Shown in pieces: positions 8,359 to 16,224 of a DNA stretch of 64,000 nucleotides (positions are counted from its first letter, which is position 1; every line of letters begins with the position of its first letter). The stretch covers positions 1 to 64,000 of the forward strand of contig NZ_JAGRQC010000003.1 in NCBI RefSeq assembly GCF_018122655.1, read 5' to 3'. The position numbers and the translations under genes are program-made. This DNA is from Stakelama marina. GTDB lineage: Bacteria > Pseudomonadota > Alphaproteobacteria > Sphingomonadales > Sphingomonadaceae. Under the pieces are notes generated by a model that had not been told where the DNA came from, did not search any database, and was given only the letters and a program-made list of their open reading frames with translations.

Positions 8359-9869
8359 GCCGCCATCGGCGCCTTGCACGCTGCATTCACGAACGCCGCA
8401 TGATCGGGCATGCGCTCGGCGACGCGCGCGATTGCCTCCCGGCGCTGGTGGAGGCCCCCGCGAAGCCGGTCGATCGCCATCTGGTCGACCACCGGATCCC
8501 AGCGTCGCGGCAATATCTCGTTGCCGAGCAGAATCGAGGCCCAGCTCGGCTCCTGATAGGATTCCTCGGTCAGAAGCGCGACCCGGCCACAAGCTTCCCA
8601 GACCGCGAGTTTGTGCGCGAGTTCGTCCGGAACCTCCATTGCGGCACAGTACCGCCACATCGGCTCGTCGCGCCTGCTGCGACAATAATGCGCGATCAGG
8701 AAGTCGCGGACGCGGGCATATTCATTCGCCGTCACGCGGTTATATTCGTCGCGGATGACGGGATCGAGATCGCGGTCGGGAAGCAGCTCGACCAGTCGCG
8801 CCAGCCCGGTCTGGATGAGCTGGATCGCGGTCGATTCGAGCGGTTCCATGAATCCCGCAGCCAGTCCCAGCGCAACGACATTGCCTTCCCAGAAGCGCCG
8901 GCGATGACCGGTAGTGAAGCGAACCGTGCGCGGCTCGGCGAGCAGTTCGCCGTCGACTCCGGCGAGCAAGGTTTCGGTCGCTTCGTCGTCGCTCATGAAG
9001 GCACTGGCATAGACATGCCCGTTGCCGGTCCGGTGCTGGAGCGGAATGCGCCATTGCCATCCGGCCGATTTCGCCGTCGACCGGGTACAAGGCGTGAGCG
9101 GATCGCGACGCGCCGAACCGACCGTCACGGCACGGTCGCACGGAAGCCATTTCGACCAGTCGACGAAATCGACGCCGAGCGTTTCGCCGAGCAGCAGCGC
9201 GCGAAATCCGGTGCAGTCGACGAAGAACTCGCCGTCGACGATGCGGTCGCCGTTCAGGCGCAGCGCTGCGACGTTACCGGCTTCGTCGGTATCGACATGC
9301 TCGATCCGGCCTTCGACCCGGCGCACGCCGCGCGCTTCGGCATAGCGGCGCAGATAGCGCGCGTAGAGACCTGCATCGAAGTGATAGGCATATTTGTAGA
9401 AGGCCGCCTCGCCCCCGCGCGCGGCCATCGCCTCGGGCGGAGCGAAGCGGTTCCGCCGCGCTGCCGCATAGGGCATCGACCAGTCCTCGATCGGCCCCGC
9501 CTCGCCCATACTGCGCAGCTTCAGCCAATAGTGATGCGGCGAGACGCCCTCGATCGCGTCGCCATAATCGCCGAAACCGTTGAAATGGACGTTGCCCGGC
9601 GTCCCCCAGTCGCGAAACTCGATGCCCAGCTTGAACGTGCCCTGCGTCTGCGCCACGAAATCGGGTTCATCGAGGCCGAGTACCCCGTTGAACTGGCACA
9701 TCAGCGGAACGGTCGCCTCACCGACGCCGATCGTTCCGATCTCCTCGGATTCGACGAGCGTGATGGCGGTGGCGGGCGGCGGCAGGAACCGCGCCAGCAA
9801 CGCCGCCGCCATCCAGCCGGCGGTGCCGCCGCCCGCGATGACAATATGTTCTATCGGCGACTGCTGCAT
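8355..9869 (-). CDS. Flavin-dependent (tryptophan-halogenase-like) halogenase homologue 2
   Basis: 504 residues, paralogous along its whole length to the gene directly downstream. IAGGGTAGW binds FAD, Lys80 lies in GTFKLGIEFRDW, WxWxIP is present (GWQWRIPLQHRTGNG), and the GFMEPLEST strand is intact, so all hallmarks of a working halogenase are visible. The start at 9869 has GGGAG about 7 nt upstream. It is separated from the TBDR by a strong intrinsic terminator (9907-9944), so it is probably expressed by limited read-through. The duplicated halogenase pair suggests two substrates or a heterodimer, both speculative. Confidence 0.88.
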   Translation of the reverse strand: MQQSPIEHIVIAGGGTAGWMAAALLARFLPPPATAITLVESEEIGTIGVGEATVPLMCQFNGVLGLDEPDFVAQTQGTFKLGIEFRDWGTPGNVHFNGFGDYGDAIEGVSPHHYWLKLRSMGEAGPIEDWSMPYAAARRNRFAPPEAMAARGGEAAFYKYAYHFDAGLYARYLRRYAEARGVRRVEGRIEHVDTDEAGNVAALRLNGDRIVDGEFFVDCTGFRALLLGETLGVDFVDWSKWLPCDRAVTVGSARRDPLTPCTRSTAKSAGWQWRIPLQHRTGNGHVYASAFMSDDEATETLLAGVDGELLAEPRTVRFTTGHRRRFWEGNVVALGLAAGFMEPLESTAIQLIQTGLARLVELLPDRDLDPVIRDEYNRVTANEYARVRDFLIAHYCRSRRDEPMWRYCAAMEVPDELAHKLAVWEACGRVALLTEESYQEPSWASILLGNEILPRRWDPVVDQMAIDRLRGGLHQRREAIARVAERMPDHAAFVNAACKAPMAA

Positions 9870-9906
9870 CCGAACTCCCGCCCCTTTGCCGCGCGCCTCG
9901 ATCCCC

Positions 9907-9944
9907 AAAAAAGGTGCCATGGTCGTCGCGCCGACGGCCATGGC
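9907..9944 (-). terminator. Rho-independent terminator between TBDR and halogenase genes
   Basis: Read on the minus strand, GCCATGG (9944-9938) and its complement (9922-9916) form a hairpin extended by a nested GTCG/CGAC pair and followed by six T residues (9912-9907). This is a textbook intrinsic terminator placed 11 bp after the receptor stop codon and before the halogenase start at 9869. It would let the receptor be made in large excess over the downstream cytoplasmic and periplasmic enzymes. Confidence 0.8.
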
Positions 9945-9955
9945 AGTAGAGGAGA

Positions 9956-12900
9956 TCAGAAGACGGCGCGCAAGAGCACTGCGATACGCCGGTCGGTGTC
10001 GGTCCAGCTGTAGCGCGGCCGGAAGTCGGGATCGCCGACGTCCAGATAGGTCCGCGCCTTGAGGATGTTGGTCGCCTGCAGCCCGACCTTCACATGCTCG
10101 TCCATCGACACGAGGATCGATCCATCGAGCTGGCCATAGGCTTCCGACCAGACCGGATAGTTGATGTTCGCCGCCGAGGTGGTCAGCAGATAGTGCGACC
10201 GCCAGTTGTAGGCGAGCCGCGCCGACACACCGTATTTCTCGTAGATGCCGGCAAGGTTGTACGAATATTTCGACAGCCCCTCGAGCGGCAGCACGGGCGT
10301 CTCGGCATTCGTCACCGCATTGGTGTCGAACACGTTGATAGCGGTGTTACGCCCGCCCGACGAGTCGACATAGGTGAAGTTGCCCTGGAAGCCGAGGCCG
10401 CTCAACGCGCCGGGCAGCATGTCGAAGAACTGCGTGTAGGCGAGCTCGAGGCCCTTGATCTTGCCGTGCGCACCATTGGTCTGGCGCGTGACGTCGAAGG
10501 TCAGCGTCTCGCCCCCGCTGGTATAGGTCTGTTGGTCGATACCGGCGAAGATGTAGTTGCTGATGTCCTTGTAAAAGCCGGCGAGCGTCAGACTGTTCGC
10601 GCGCCCGAAATAATATTCGAGGCTCACGTCGAACTGGTTCGACCGGATCGGCTTCAGATAAGGATTGCCCGCGGTGCCCGTGAACGCCGTGGTCTGACCA
10701 TTGGCGCCGGTGCCGTTGGCGATGCCGGTCGCGCTGTCGAACGAGAAGCCGAGCGTGGTGAACGGGTTGAGCTGCGCGAAGGTCGGACGACTGATCGCCT
10801 GGGCCGCTGCGAAGCGCAAATACAGATTGTCCCGCAGGAAGAAGCGCAGGTTCAGGCTGGGTAACACGTCTGTATATGACGCGTTCGTGTTCAGCTCACG
10901 CGTGCCGATATCGCCGCTGGCGAAATTGACCGCCTGCTGAACTAGAGCGCAATCAGCCTGCGTCACGACGCCGCCGGCACGCGGTCCGGTGGTGATCGGC
11001 GTGCCGGGGGTGCAGGTCGGCGCGGTCAGCGCACCAAGCCGGATCGACGATCCCTCGGCCGACGTGCGGGTCCGCACGATACGAACGCCGATATTGCCAT
11101 CGAAATGGCCGACCGGGCTGTTATTTGCCTCGAACCGAAGCAGGCCATAGCCCGCGAGCGTCCTTTCGCGCTGATCGTTGATGCCGCCGCTGACATTGTC
11201 GCCGGCAGGTGCCGCAAGCGAATAGTCGTCGCTCAGCGGGACCCAGCCCCAGCCGCCCGATTCGGTATTCTGCAGATAGCTGTAGGCGTTGTCGGTGCCG
11301 TTGCCGACCAGACCCGCCGACGGGAACCAGAAGCTACCGACCGGTGCCACCGAGTTGCGCATGAAATTACTGTAGAGAACGAACGACGACTGGTTGGGCA
11401 GCCCCGGATTCTGGTGCGCCGCGTCGTATCCGGTCTGATTGATATACACGGGGTTGCCCGTCGCACCCCAATATTGCTCCGAGAGCAGCGACCAGTTGTA
11501 GCCGGTCTGGCGTGTGACAGCGTGCTTGTCGGTCGCGCGCACGCCGGCGCGGAACGACTTCAGGAACGAGTCGGGATCAAATTTGTATTCGGCGTCGCCG
11601 GCATAAGCCCATTCGGAAGCGTCGTTATCCTCGAGATGGTCCATCGCCGCGGCCCACCAGTAGAGGTTCTTCTGGGCAAGAGCGTCCTGCGAGCCGGTGG
11701 TCGGCGTCACAACCATCTTGGGAGTGTCGCCACCAAGATTGAAATCGAAGGTAACCGGCGTATCGGTACCGAGAAATGCCGTCATGCTGACGGTCGATGC
11801 CTTGGACTTCACATATTGAGCGTCGGCGTTGAACGACCAGTGCTCGTTGGGGTCCCACTTCATGTTGAACGAATAGTCGGACGTTTTGCGGTTCGACTGG
11901 CCGTCGCGCGTGTCGATGTTGAGCTGACGGTTGTCGATCACGCCCGACGTGACCTGGTTCTGGTCGCCGAAGGTATAGGTGCTGTTGTCCGTCTCGGGCG
12001 ATGCATAGTCGCCGAGCGCATATTCGAGGTCGTGCGGATTGGTCTTGCTGATGAACGCTTCGGCGGTGAACTGCAACGTGTCGCTCGGCCGCCACTGGAT
12101 CGATCCGTCGAACGCGGTGCGGCGCTGTTGCCAGTCGATCCGCCGCAGCCCCATGCTGTTCGGCAGATAGACGGTATCGCCCGCCGACAGCCCGTCCTGC
12201 GGCTGCGACAATGTCGCGGGCAGGAAGCGTCCGGCGCTGATGCTGTCGGTGCGATTGCCGATATTGTTGATCGAATAGGACAGCAGTACGCCGATCTCGC
12301 CGAGCCCGGTCTGCCAGCGGTCGGATGCGAGCAGGCTGCCGGAGAAGAAACCCTCGCGGCGCATGTCGGCATAGTTGTAATCACCCGCGAACGCGATGAC
12401 GCGGCCCGGCGCGTCGAACGGCTTGCGCGTGCGCAGATTGATGAGGCCGCCGATGCCACCTTCGATCTCGGCAGCCGAGGGGTTCTTGTAGATGTCGACG
12501 CCGGCGAGCAGGTTGGCCGACACATCCTCGAAGCTCAGCCCGCGGCCATTGACCGCCGAAAACACGTCGCGGCCGTTGATTTCGGACTGGACCCAGGAAA
12601 GCCCGCGAATGAAGACGCCGCCACCCTCGGCCGAAAGGCGCGCCGGATCGCGCGCTTCGTTGGTGCGCTGGAGCGTGACACCGGCGACGCGCTGCAGCGC
12701 TTCGGAAACCGACCGGTCTGGAAGCGCGCCGATGTCCTGCGCGGTGATCGAATCGACGACCTGCTCGGCATTGCGCTTGCGCTCGGTCGCACTCTGAACC
12801 GAAGCGCGAATGCCGGTCACGACGATATCATTCTCCGAGTGCGCCGGAGTCGTGCCGGTTGCCTGATCGCTCTGGTCGGACTGGCCATTGTCGGCCGTCG

Positions 12901-13036
12901 TGTCATCGTCCTGGGTGGTCTGAGCCGATACCGGACTGGCGAGGACCATGGCCAAGGCCAGCGTCGAGGCGCCGACAAGGCCGAACTTCGCGACCTTCAG
13001 ATCGCGGACAGAGCACGTACGTGAAGTGTCTTTCAT
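9956..13036 (-). CDS. TonB-dependent outer-membrane receptor 1
   Basis: 1026 residues. A signal peptide at about 1-37 (ASPVSAQ) leads into a low-complexity Asp/Gln/Thr linker, then NDIVVTGIR as the TonB-box-like segment. The plug domain covers about 70-200 (ALPDRSVSEALQRVAGVTLQR, FIRGL). The 22-strand barrel ends with the aromatic residue Phe (LLRAVF) needed for BAM insertion. The pattern is that of the TonB-Xanth-Caul receptor family, which imports oligosaccharides across the outer membrane using TonB energy. By position it should import xyloglucan oligosaccharides. The start at 13036 is chosen because GGGGGAGG lies 5 nt upstream; an upstream in-frame ATG at 13051 overlaps that site. A palindrome at 13109-13122 probably controls it. 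Confidence 0.93.
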   Translation of the reverse strand: MKDTSRTCSVRDLKVAKFGLVGASTLALAMVLASPVSAQTTQDDDTTADNGQSDQSDQATGTTPAHSENDIVVTGIRASVQSATERKRNAEQVVDSITAQDIGALPDRSVSEALQRVAGVTLQRTNEARDPARLSAEGGGVFIRGLSWVQSEINGRDVFSAVNGRGLSFEDVSANLLAGVDIYKNPSAAEIEGGIGGLINLRTRKPFDAPGRVIAFAGDYNYADMRREGFFSGSLLASDRWQTGLGEIGVLLSYSINNIGNRTDSISAGRFLPATLSQPQDGLSAGDTVYLPNSMGLRRIDWQQRRTAFDGSIQWRPSDTLQFTAEAFISKTNPHDLEYALGDYASPETDNSTYTFGDQNQVTSGVIDNRQLNIDTRDGQSNRKTSDYSFNMKWDPNEHWSFNADAQYVKSKASTVSMTAFLGTDTPVTFDFNLGGDTPKMVVTPTTGSQDALAQKNLYWWAAAMDHLEDNDASEWAYAGDAEYKFDPDSFLKSFRAGVRATDKHAVTRQTGYNWSLLSEQYWGATGNPVYINQTGYDAAHQNPGLPNQSSFVLYSNFMRNSVAPVGSFWFPSAGLVGNGTDNAYSYLQNTESGGWGWVPLSDDYSLAAPAGDNVSGGINDQRERTLAGYGLLRFEANNSPVGHFDGNIGVRIVRTRTSAEGSSIRLGALTAPTCTPGTPITTGPRAGGVVTQADCALVQQAVNFASGDIGTRELNTNASYTDVLPSLNLRFFLRDNLYLRFAAAQAISRPTFAQLNPFTTLGFSFDSATGIANGTGANGQTTAFTGTAGNPYLKPIRSNQFDVSLEYYFGRANSLTLAGFYKDISNYIFAGIDQQTYTSGGETLTFDVTRQTNGAHGKIKGLELAYTQFFDMLPGALSGLGFQGNFTYVDSSGGRNTAINVFDTNAVTNAETPVLPLEGLSKYSYNLAGIYEKYGVSARLAYNWRSHYLLTTSAANINYPVWSEAYGQLDGSILVSMDEHVKVGLQATNILKARTYLDVGDPDFRPRYSWTDTDRRIAVLLRAVF

Positions 13037-13108
13037 CACCTCCCCCTTCATTTTCGACGCCTTTTTGGCATCGTCGTTTTTTGTCGGATTAACGCTCGTG
13101 AAACACGG

Positions 13109-13122
13109 TTTCAAATATGAAA
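13109..13122. promoter_or_regulatory. Operator-like inverted repeat TTTCAAATATGAAA upstream of TBDR 1
   Basis: TTTCA-AATA-TGAAA is a 5+4+5 inverted repeat in the 113-bp gap between the TBDR start (13036) and the stop of the gene before it (13150). It shares the 11-base core TTTCAAATATG with the palindrome at 5311-5325. Its position 73 bp upstream of the start codon suits an operator or activator site. Confidence 0.6.
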
Positions 13123-13149
13123 TTGTTTTCGTTTCGCCTCTGTCTGGGC

Positions 13150-15078
13150 CTAGCGCGCGATGCGGTATGCCTTGAACGAGTGCGGCGGGATCGTCGTTGC
13201 GAAGGCCGGACGCGTGTCGCCCATCATCCCCGTCATCTCTCCCTGAGGCTTGAGGGCGGCGGCGCCACCGATCGCATCGAGCCGGGTTGCGCCCTCCGCG
13301 CCGATCCCGACATCGACCGCGGTATCGCTGTAATTTTGTACGACAATCGCGCCATTGTCGTAGGTGAACAGGGCAACGCCCGCCGGCGCGTCGATCACGA
13401 CCGGACTGTGCCGTCCGACGACCGAGCGGATCTGCGTCAGCGCGGCCTGCGGCAGCCGGTACAGGTCGCTCTGGTTCTCGGGCACGGTCAGCATGTAGAG
13501 CGTTCCCTTCGAATAATGATTCATCAACAGGACCGGATAGCCCTTCTTGCCCGCGACGGCGCGGATCGTGGCCCAGCTGTCGTTGGTGTAGAAGCGTGTC
13601 TCGGGGATCAGCATCGATGACGGCTCGGCACCGTCGTCGTCGAGCGACTTGCCGTTTCCGGCGCCGAAGCCCTGAACGAAATGCGACACCGACACGATGC
13701 GGCCGGTCGGTGTCCATTCGGCGAGATCGGCAAAGCCCTTGTCGTGCAGCGCGGCGACGAGGCCCGACGTCACGATGACATCTGCGCCGCCGCGCAGCGA
13801 CGCTTCGATCTTCGCGACGATATCGGAATCAGCCGCTGCCGCTTCGGTCAGCAGCACCGTCTTCGCATCGGTGGGATAGGTCGGCTGCAGCTCGACGGGG
13901 ATGCCAAGATTGCCGAGAAAGTTGTGGAGGAAATCCTCGCCCGACGACTGATAAGGCTTGTAGCTGGCGATCCCGACCGGCTTGCCGAGCGCACCGAGGA
14001 TCGGATCGATCGTCTCCAGCGCATATCCCGCCGCCCGGCCCCAGCCCGCGGGAGTACCGGGATGCGCGGCCGCCCAGCGCGATTGCTCGCGGTCCCAGTC
14101 GAAGCTCGTCGTCGCGTTCTTCCACGGCCGGTCGCCGCTATCCACCGCCTCCGGCTGCGACATCGGATGCCAGTTGAACAATGTTATCTCCGGCGCCTTG
14201 GCGAACAAGGTATCCCAGAGCTGCTCGGCATAACGGTCGATGAAGCGCGTGCTGAACGTATCGACCCAGCCGCCACCGTTCGCGCCCGGGCGAATATTGT
14301 CATAATAGCGGATGATCTCGTAGCTCTCATATTCCTGGAGCAGCTGGTCGGTCAGCGTCGGATCGCGCGTCTCGGTTCCGGTGTAGATGCCGTCGAACGC
14401 CTTCGCTTCCTGGTCGAGGTCGTAGCCGAGACCCTGAAAATGCTCGTACCAGTTCGGGTATTTGATGATCATCCGGACATTGGGGTTCACCGCCTTCGCC
14501 GGCTTGAGCACCAGGTTGCGGGCAACGTCGCGCATGGTGTCTAGCCGATATTGCGTCCAGCTCCGCTTGCCCTTTGCCGCGATATCCGCATCGCTCTTGC
14601 TCGTGTAGAAGAAGAAGTCGTCGAGGATCACCTCGTCGAAATGCTTCGCCGCAAGCCGCACCGCGCGCTCGCATTCGGCGCGGTCTTCGGGAAGCTCGTA
14701 ATCGAACGTGCCGAACTGGCCGTTCTTGCCCCCCGCCGCGAGCGTAACGCCGCCCGCCACTGCAACGCCCTTTTCGCGGAAATAGGATTTGACGCGCTCG
14801 AGCTCGGCATCGGTCGCGAAGTTATGGTCGCGATAGGCCTCGATATAGACCTTGTCGAAATGGAGCTGCGACGCCGCACGTGCGTATTGGCGGTCGAAGG
14901 TGGCACGATCGGCCAGCGCCCGGGCATCGTTGACCGCGATGTAGATCGCGGCGCGAAAATTCTGATAGTGCGACGGCACGGTCGCGGCGTCCGGCGCCAC
15001 CATCGTCCTCGCATCGGCTGGCACCGTCGCCAGCCCCGTAATCGCCAGCGCACACGCCGCCAGACATGCTTTCCGCAT
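13150..15078 (-). CDS. Secreted TIM-barrel-like protein, putative glycoside hydrolase of unassigned family
   Basis: 642 residues with a signal peptide at 1-23 (VPADA). The first 300 residues have alternating strand/helix character with acidic ends of strands typical of a glycosidase barrel (VYIEAYRD, EVILDDFFFY, GIYTGTETRD). The middle portion looks like a Rossmann-like or amidotransferase-like domain (DVIVTSGLVAAL, GYPVLLMNHYS). A C-terminal beta domain ends in SFKAYRIAR. I cannot assign a CAZy family. Likely acidic catalytic residues are in ILDDFFF and GTETRD. The start at 15078 has AGGGGGA about 6 nt upstream and begins the signal peptide. It is transcribed toward TBDR 1 with a 113-bp gap. 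A decayed copy of its C-terminus may exist at 35069-35230. Confidence 0.7.
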   Translation of the reverse strand: MRKACLAACALAITGLATVPADARTMVAPDAATVPSHYQNFRAAIYIAVNDARALADRATFDRQYARAASQLHFDKVYIEAYRDHNFATDAELERVKSYFREKGVAVAGGVTLAAGGKNGQFGTFDYELPEDRAECERAVRLAAKHFDEVILDDFFFYTSKSDADIAAKGKRSWTQYRLDTMRDVARNLVLKPAKAVNPNVRMIIKYPNWYEHFQGLGYDLDQEAKAFDGIYTGTETRDPTLTDQLLQEYESYEIIRYYDNIRPGANGGGWVDTFSTRFIDRYAEQLWDTLFAKAPEITLFNWHPMSQPEAVDSGDRPWKNATTSFDWDREQSRWAAAHPGTPAGWGRAAGYALETIDPILGALGKPVGIASYKPYQSSGEDFLHNFLGNLGIPVELQPTYPTDAKTVLLTEAAAADSDIVAKIEASLRGGADVIVTSGLVAALHDKGFADLAEWTPTGRIVSVSHFVQGFGAGNGKSLDDDGAEPSSMLIPETRFYTNDSWATIRAVAGKKGYPVLLMNHYSKGTLYMLTVPENQSDLYRLPQAALTQIRSVVGRHSPVVIDAPAGVALFTYDNGAIVVQNYSDTAVDVGIGAEGATRLDAIGGAAALKPQGEMTGMMGDTRPAFATTIPPHSFKAYRIAR

Positions 15079-15387
15079 CCAGTCCCCCTTTTGATCGTCC
15101 CGACGGCGCAAGATCATTCGAGTCAGCCTGTCGGAATCCGGCTATCGCCACCAGTGAACGATCTTTTTACTCGTAAATCAATCGAGTTTGTGGTCGGGGC
15201 TTGCACTGCAAGCGATAATCGGTGCCGACGAATACGCCGAACCCGCGGGTCTTCTTCGCTCGAAGGCCCCGCGCTGCTATCCATCGACAAGCCGAAATGG
15301 CGGCGCTACAAAAGGCTTGTTTTATATTCGAACTCGGTTTTCAAATAGAGTGTCGTGATGCACCGCCGGGTCCAGGAGGGGTTCAGT
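15079..15387. promoter_or_regulatory. Divergent promoter region of the xyloglucan/fucose locus
   Basis: A 309-bp gap between divergently transcribed operons with no gene. It holds an inverted repeat ACTCG-N9-CGAGT (15169-15187) near the left gene. Close to the right-hand start there are two TATTyGAA-like elements, TATTCGAA (15325-15332) and TTCAAATA (15340-15347), the latter matching the core of the sites at 5311 and 13109. A ribosome-binding site AGGAGGGG (15374-15381) precedes the ATG at 15388. It probably controls both directions from one regulator. Confidence 0.55.
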
Positions 15388-16224
15388 ATGAAGGCGCGAA
15401 CCGACATTGGTTTTTTCGTTCGCAGGCATGGCGCGACGCTCGCCCTTGCCGCGATGCTCCTCGCGAGCGGCAGCGCGTCGGCGCAGACCCGGATTCCGGG
15501 TGATCCGCATGCCGACGATCCGTCGGGGATCGTCGCCGACCCCTGCCCGGGCCATGAATCGCCAGAGAATGGCGGCGGCTGGCAGATGTGGAATCTCCAC
15601 ATGCTCACGCGCGATTTCGGGCAGCTCTGTCGCTATCGCGATGCAAATGCCGAGCTTGCGAAGTCGCAAGCGCCGGTGCGCGTCGTGTTCATGGGCGACT
15701 CGATCACCGACAACTGGATCAATCTCGCACCGCACATGTTCGAGGACGGCCGCGTCGATCGCGGCATCAGCGGACAGACGACGCCGCAGATGCTCGTACG
15801 CTTTCGCCAGGACGTGATCGACCTGCACCCGCAGGCGGTCCACATCATGACCGGCACCAACGACATCGCCGGCAATACCGGTGCCGAGACGCTCGACACG
15901 CTGAAGGGCCATATCCGCAGCATGGCCGAGCTCGCCCAGGCGCACGGCATCAAGGTGATCCTCGCCTCGATCCCGCCGGCGGGCACCTTTCCCTGGGCGA
16001 AGGACAAGCAGCCGGTGCCCGTTATCCGCGCGATGAACGAGTGGCTGAAAAGCTACGCCGCCGAAAACGGCTTCACCTATGTCGATTATTTTTCGGCGAT
16101 GGCGACGCCTGACGGTGCGATGAAGGAGGGGCTGTCGAGCGACGGCGTCCACCCCACCGCCAAGGGCTATGCCGTGATGCGCCCGCTGACGCTCGCGGCG
16201 ATCCGCCGGACGCTGGGCGATTGA
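15388..16224 (+). CDS. Secreted SGNH/GDSL-family esterase (second copy)
   Basis: 278 residues with a signal peptide at about 1-33 (SASAQ). SGNH blocks: MGDSITD (Ser105), VDRGISG, MTGTNDIAGN and SSDGVHP (Asp252, His255). It is a distant paralogue of the esterase at 5376; both have the RGI(G/S) and DLHP(D/Q)AV segments. O-deacetylation of side chains before fucosidase or galactosidase attack is the likely role. The ATG at 15388 has AGGAGGGG upstream; an upstream in-frame ATG at 15358 lacks both site and signal peptide. It is the first gene of a ten-gene run and its stop overlaps the GH29 start (TGATG), giving translational coupling. Confidence 0.87.
   Translation: MKARTDIGFFVRRHGATLALAAMLLASGSASAQTRIPGDPHADDPSGIVADPCPGHESPENGGGWQMWNLHMLTRDFGQLCRYRDANAELAKSQAPVRVVFMGDSITDNWINLAPHMFEDGRVDRGISGQTTPQMLVRFRQDVIDLHPQAVHIMTGTNDIAGNTGAETLDTLKGHIRSMAELAQAHGIKVILASIPPAGTFPWAKDKQPVPVIRAMNEWLKSYAAENGFTYVDYFSAMATPDGAMKEGLSSDGVHPTAKGYAVMRPLTLAAIRRTLGD

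Noticed and set aside
11105..13024. A 639-codon plus-strand frame opposite TBDR 1
   Set aside because: Antisense shadow of the receptor; low-complexity Arg/Val/Gly composition and no start signals.
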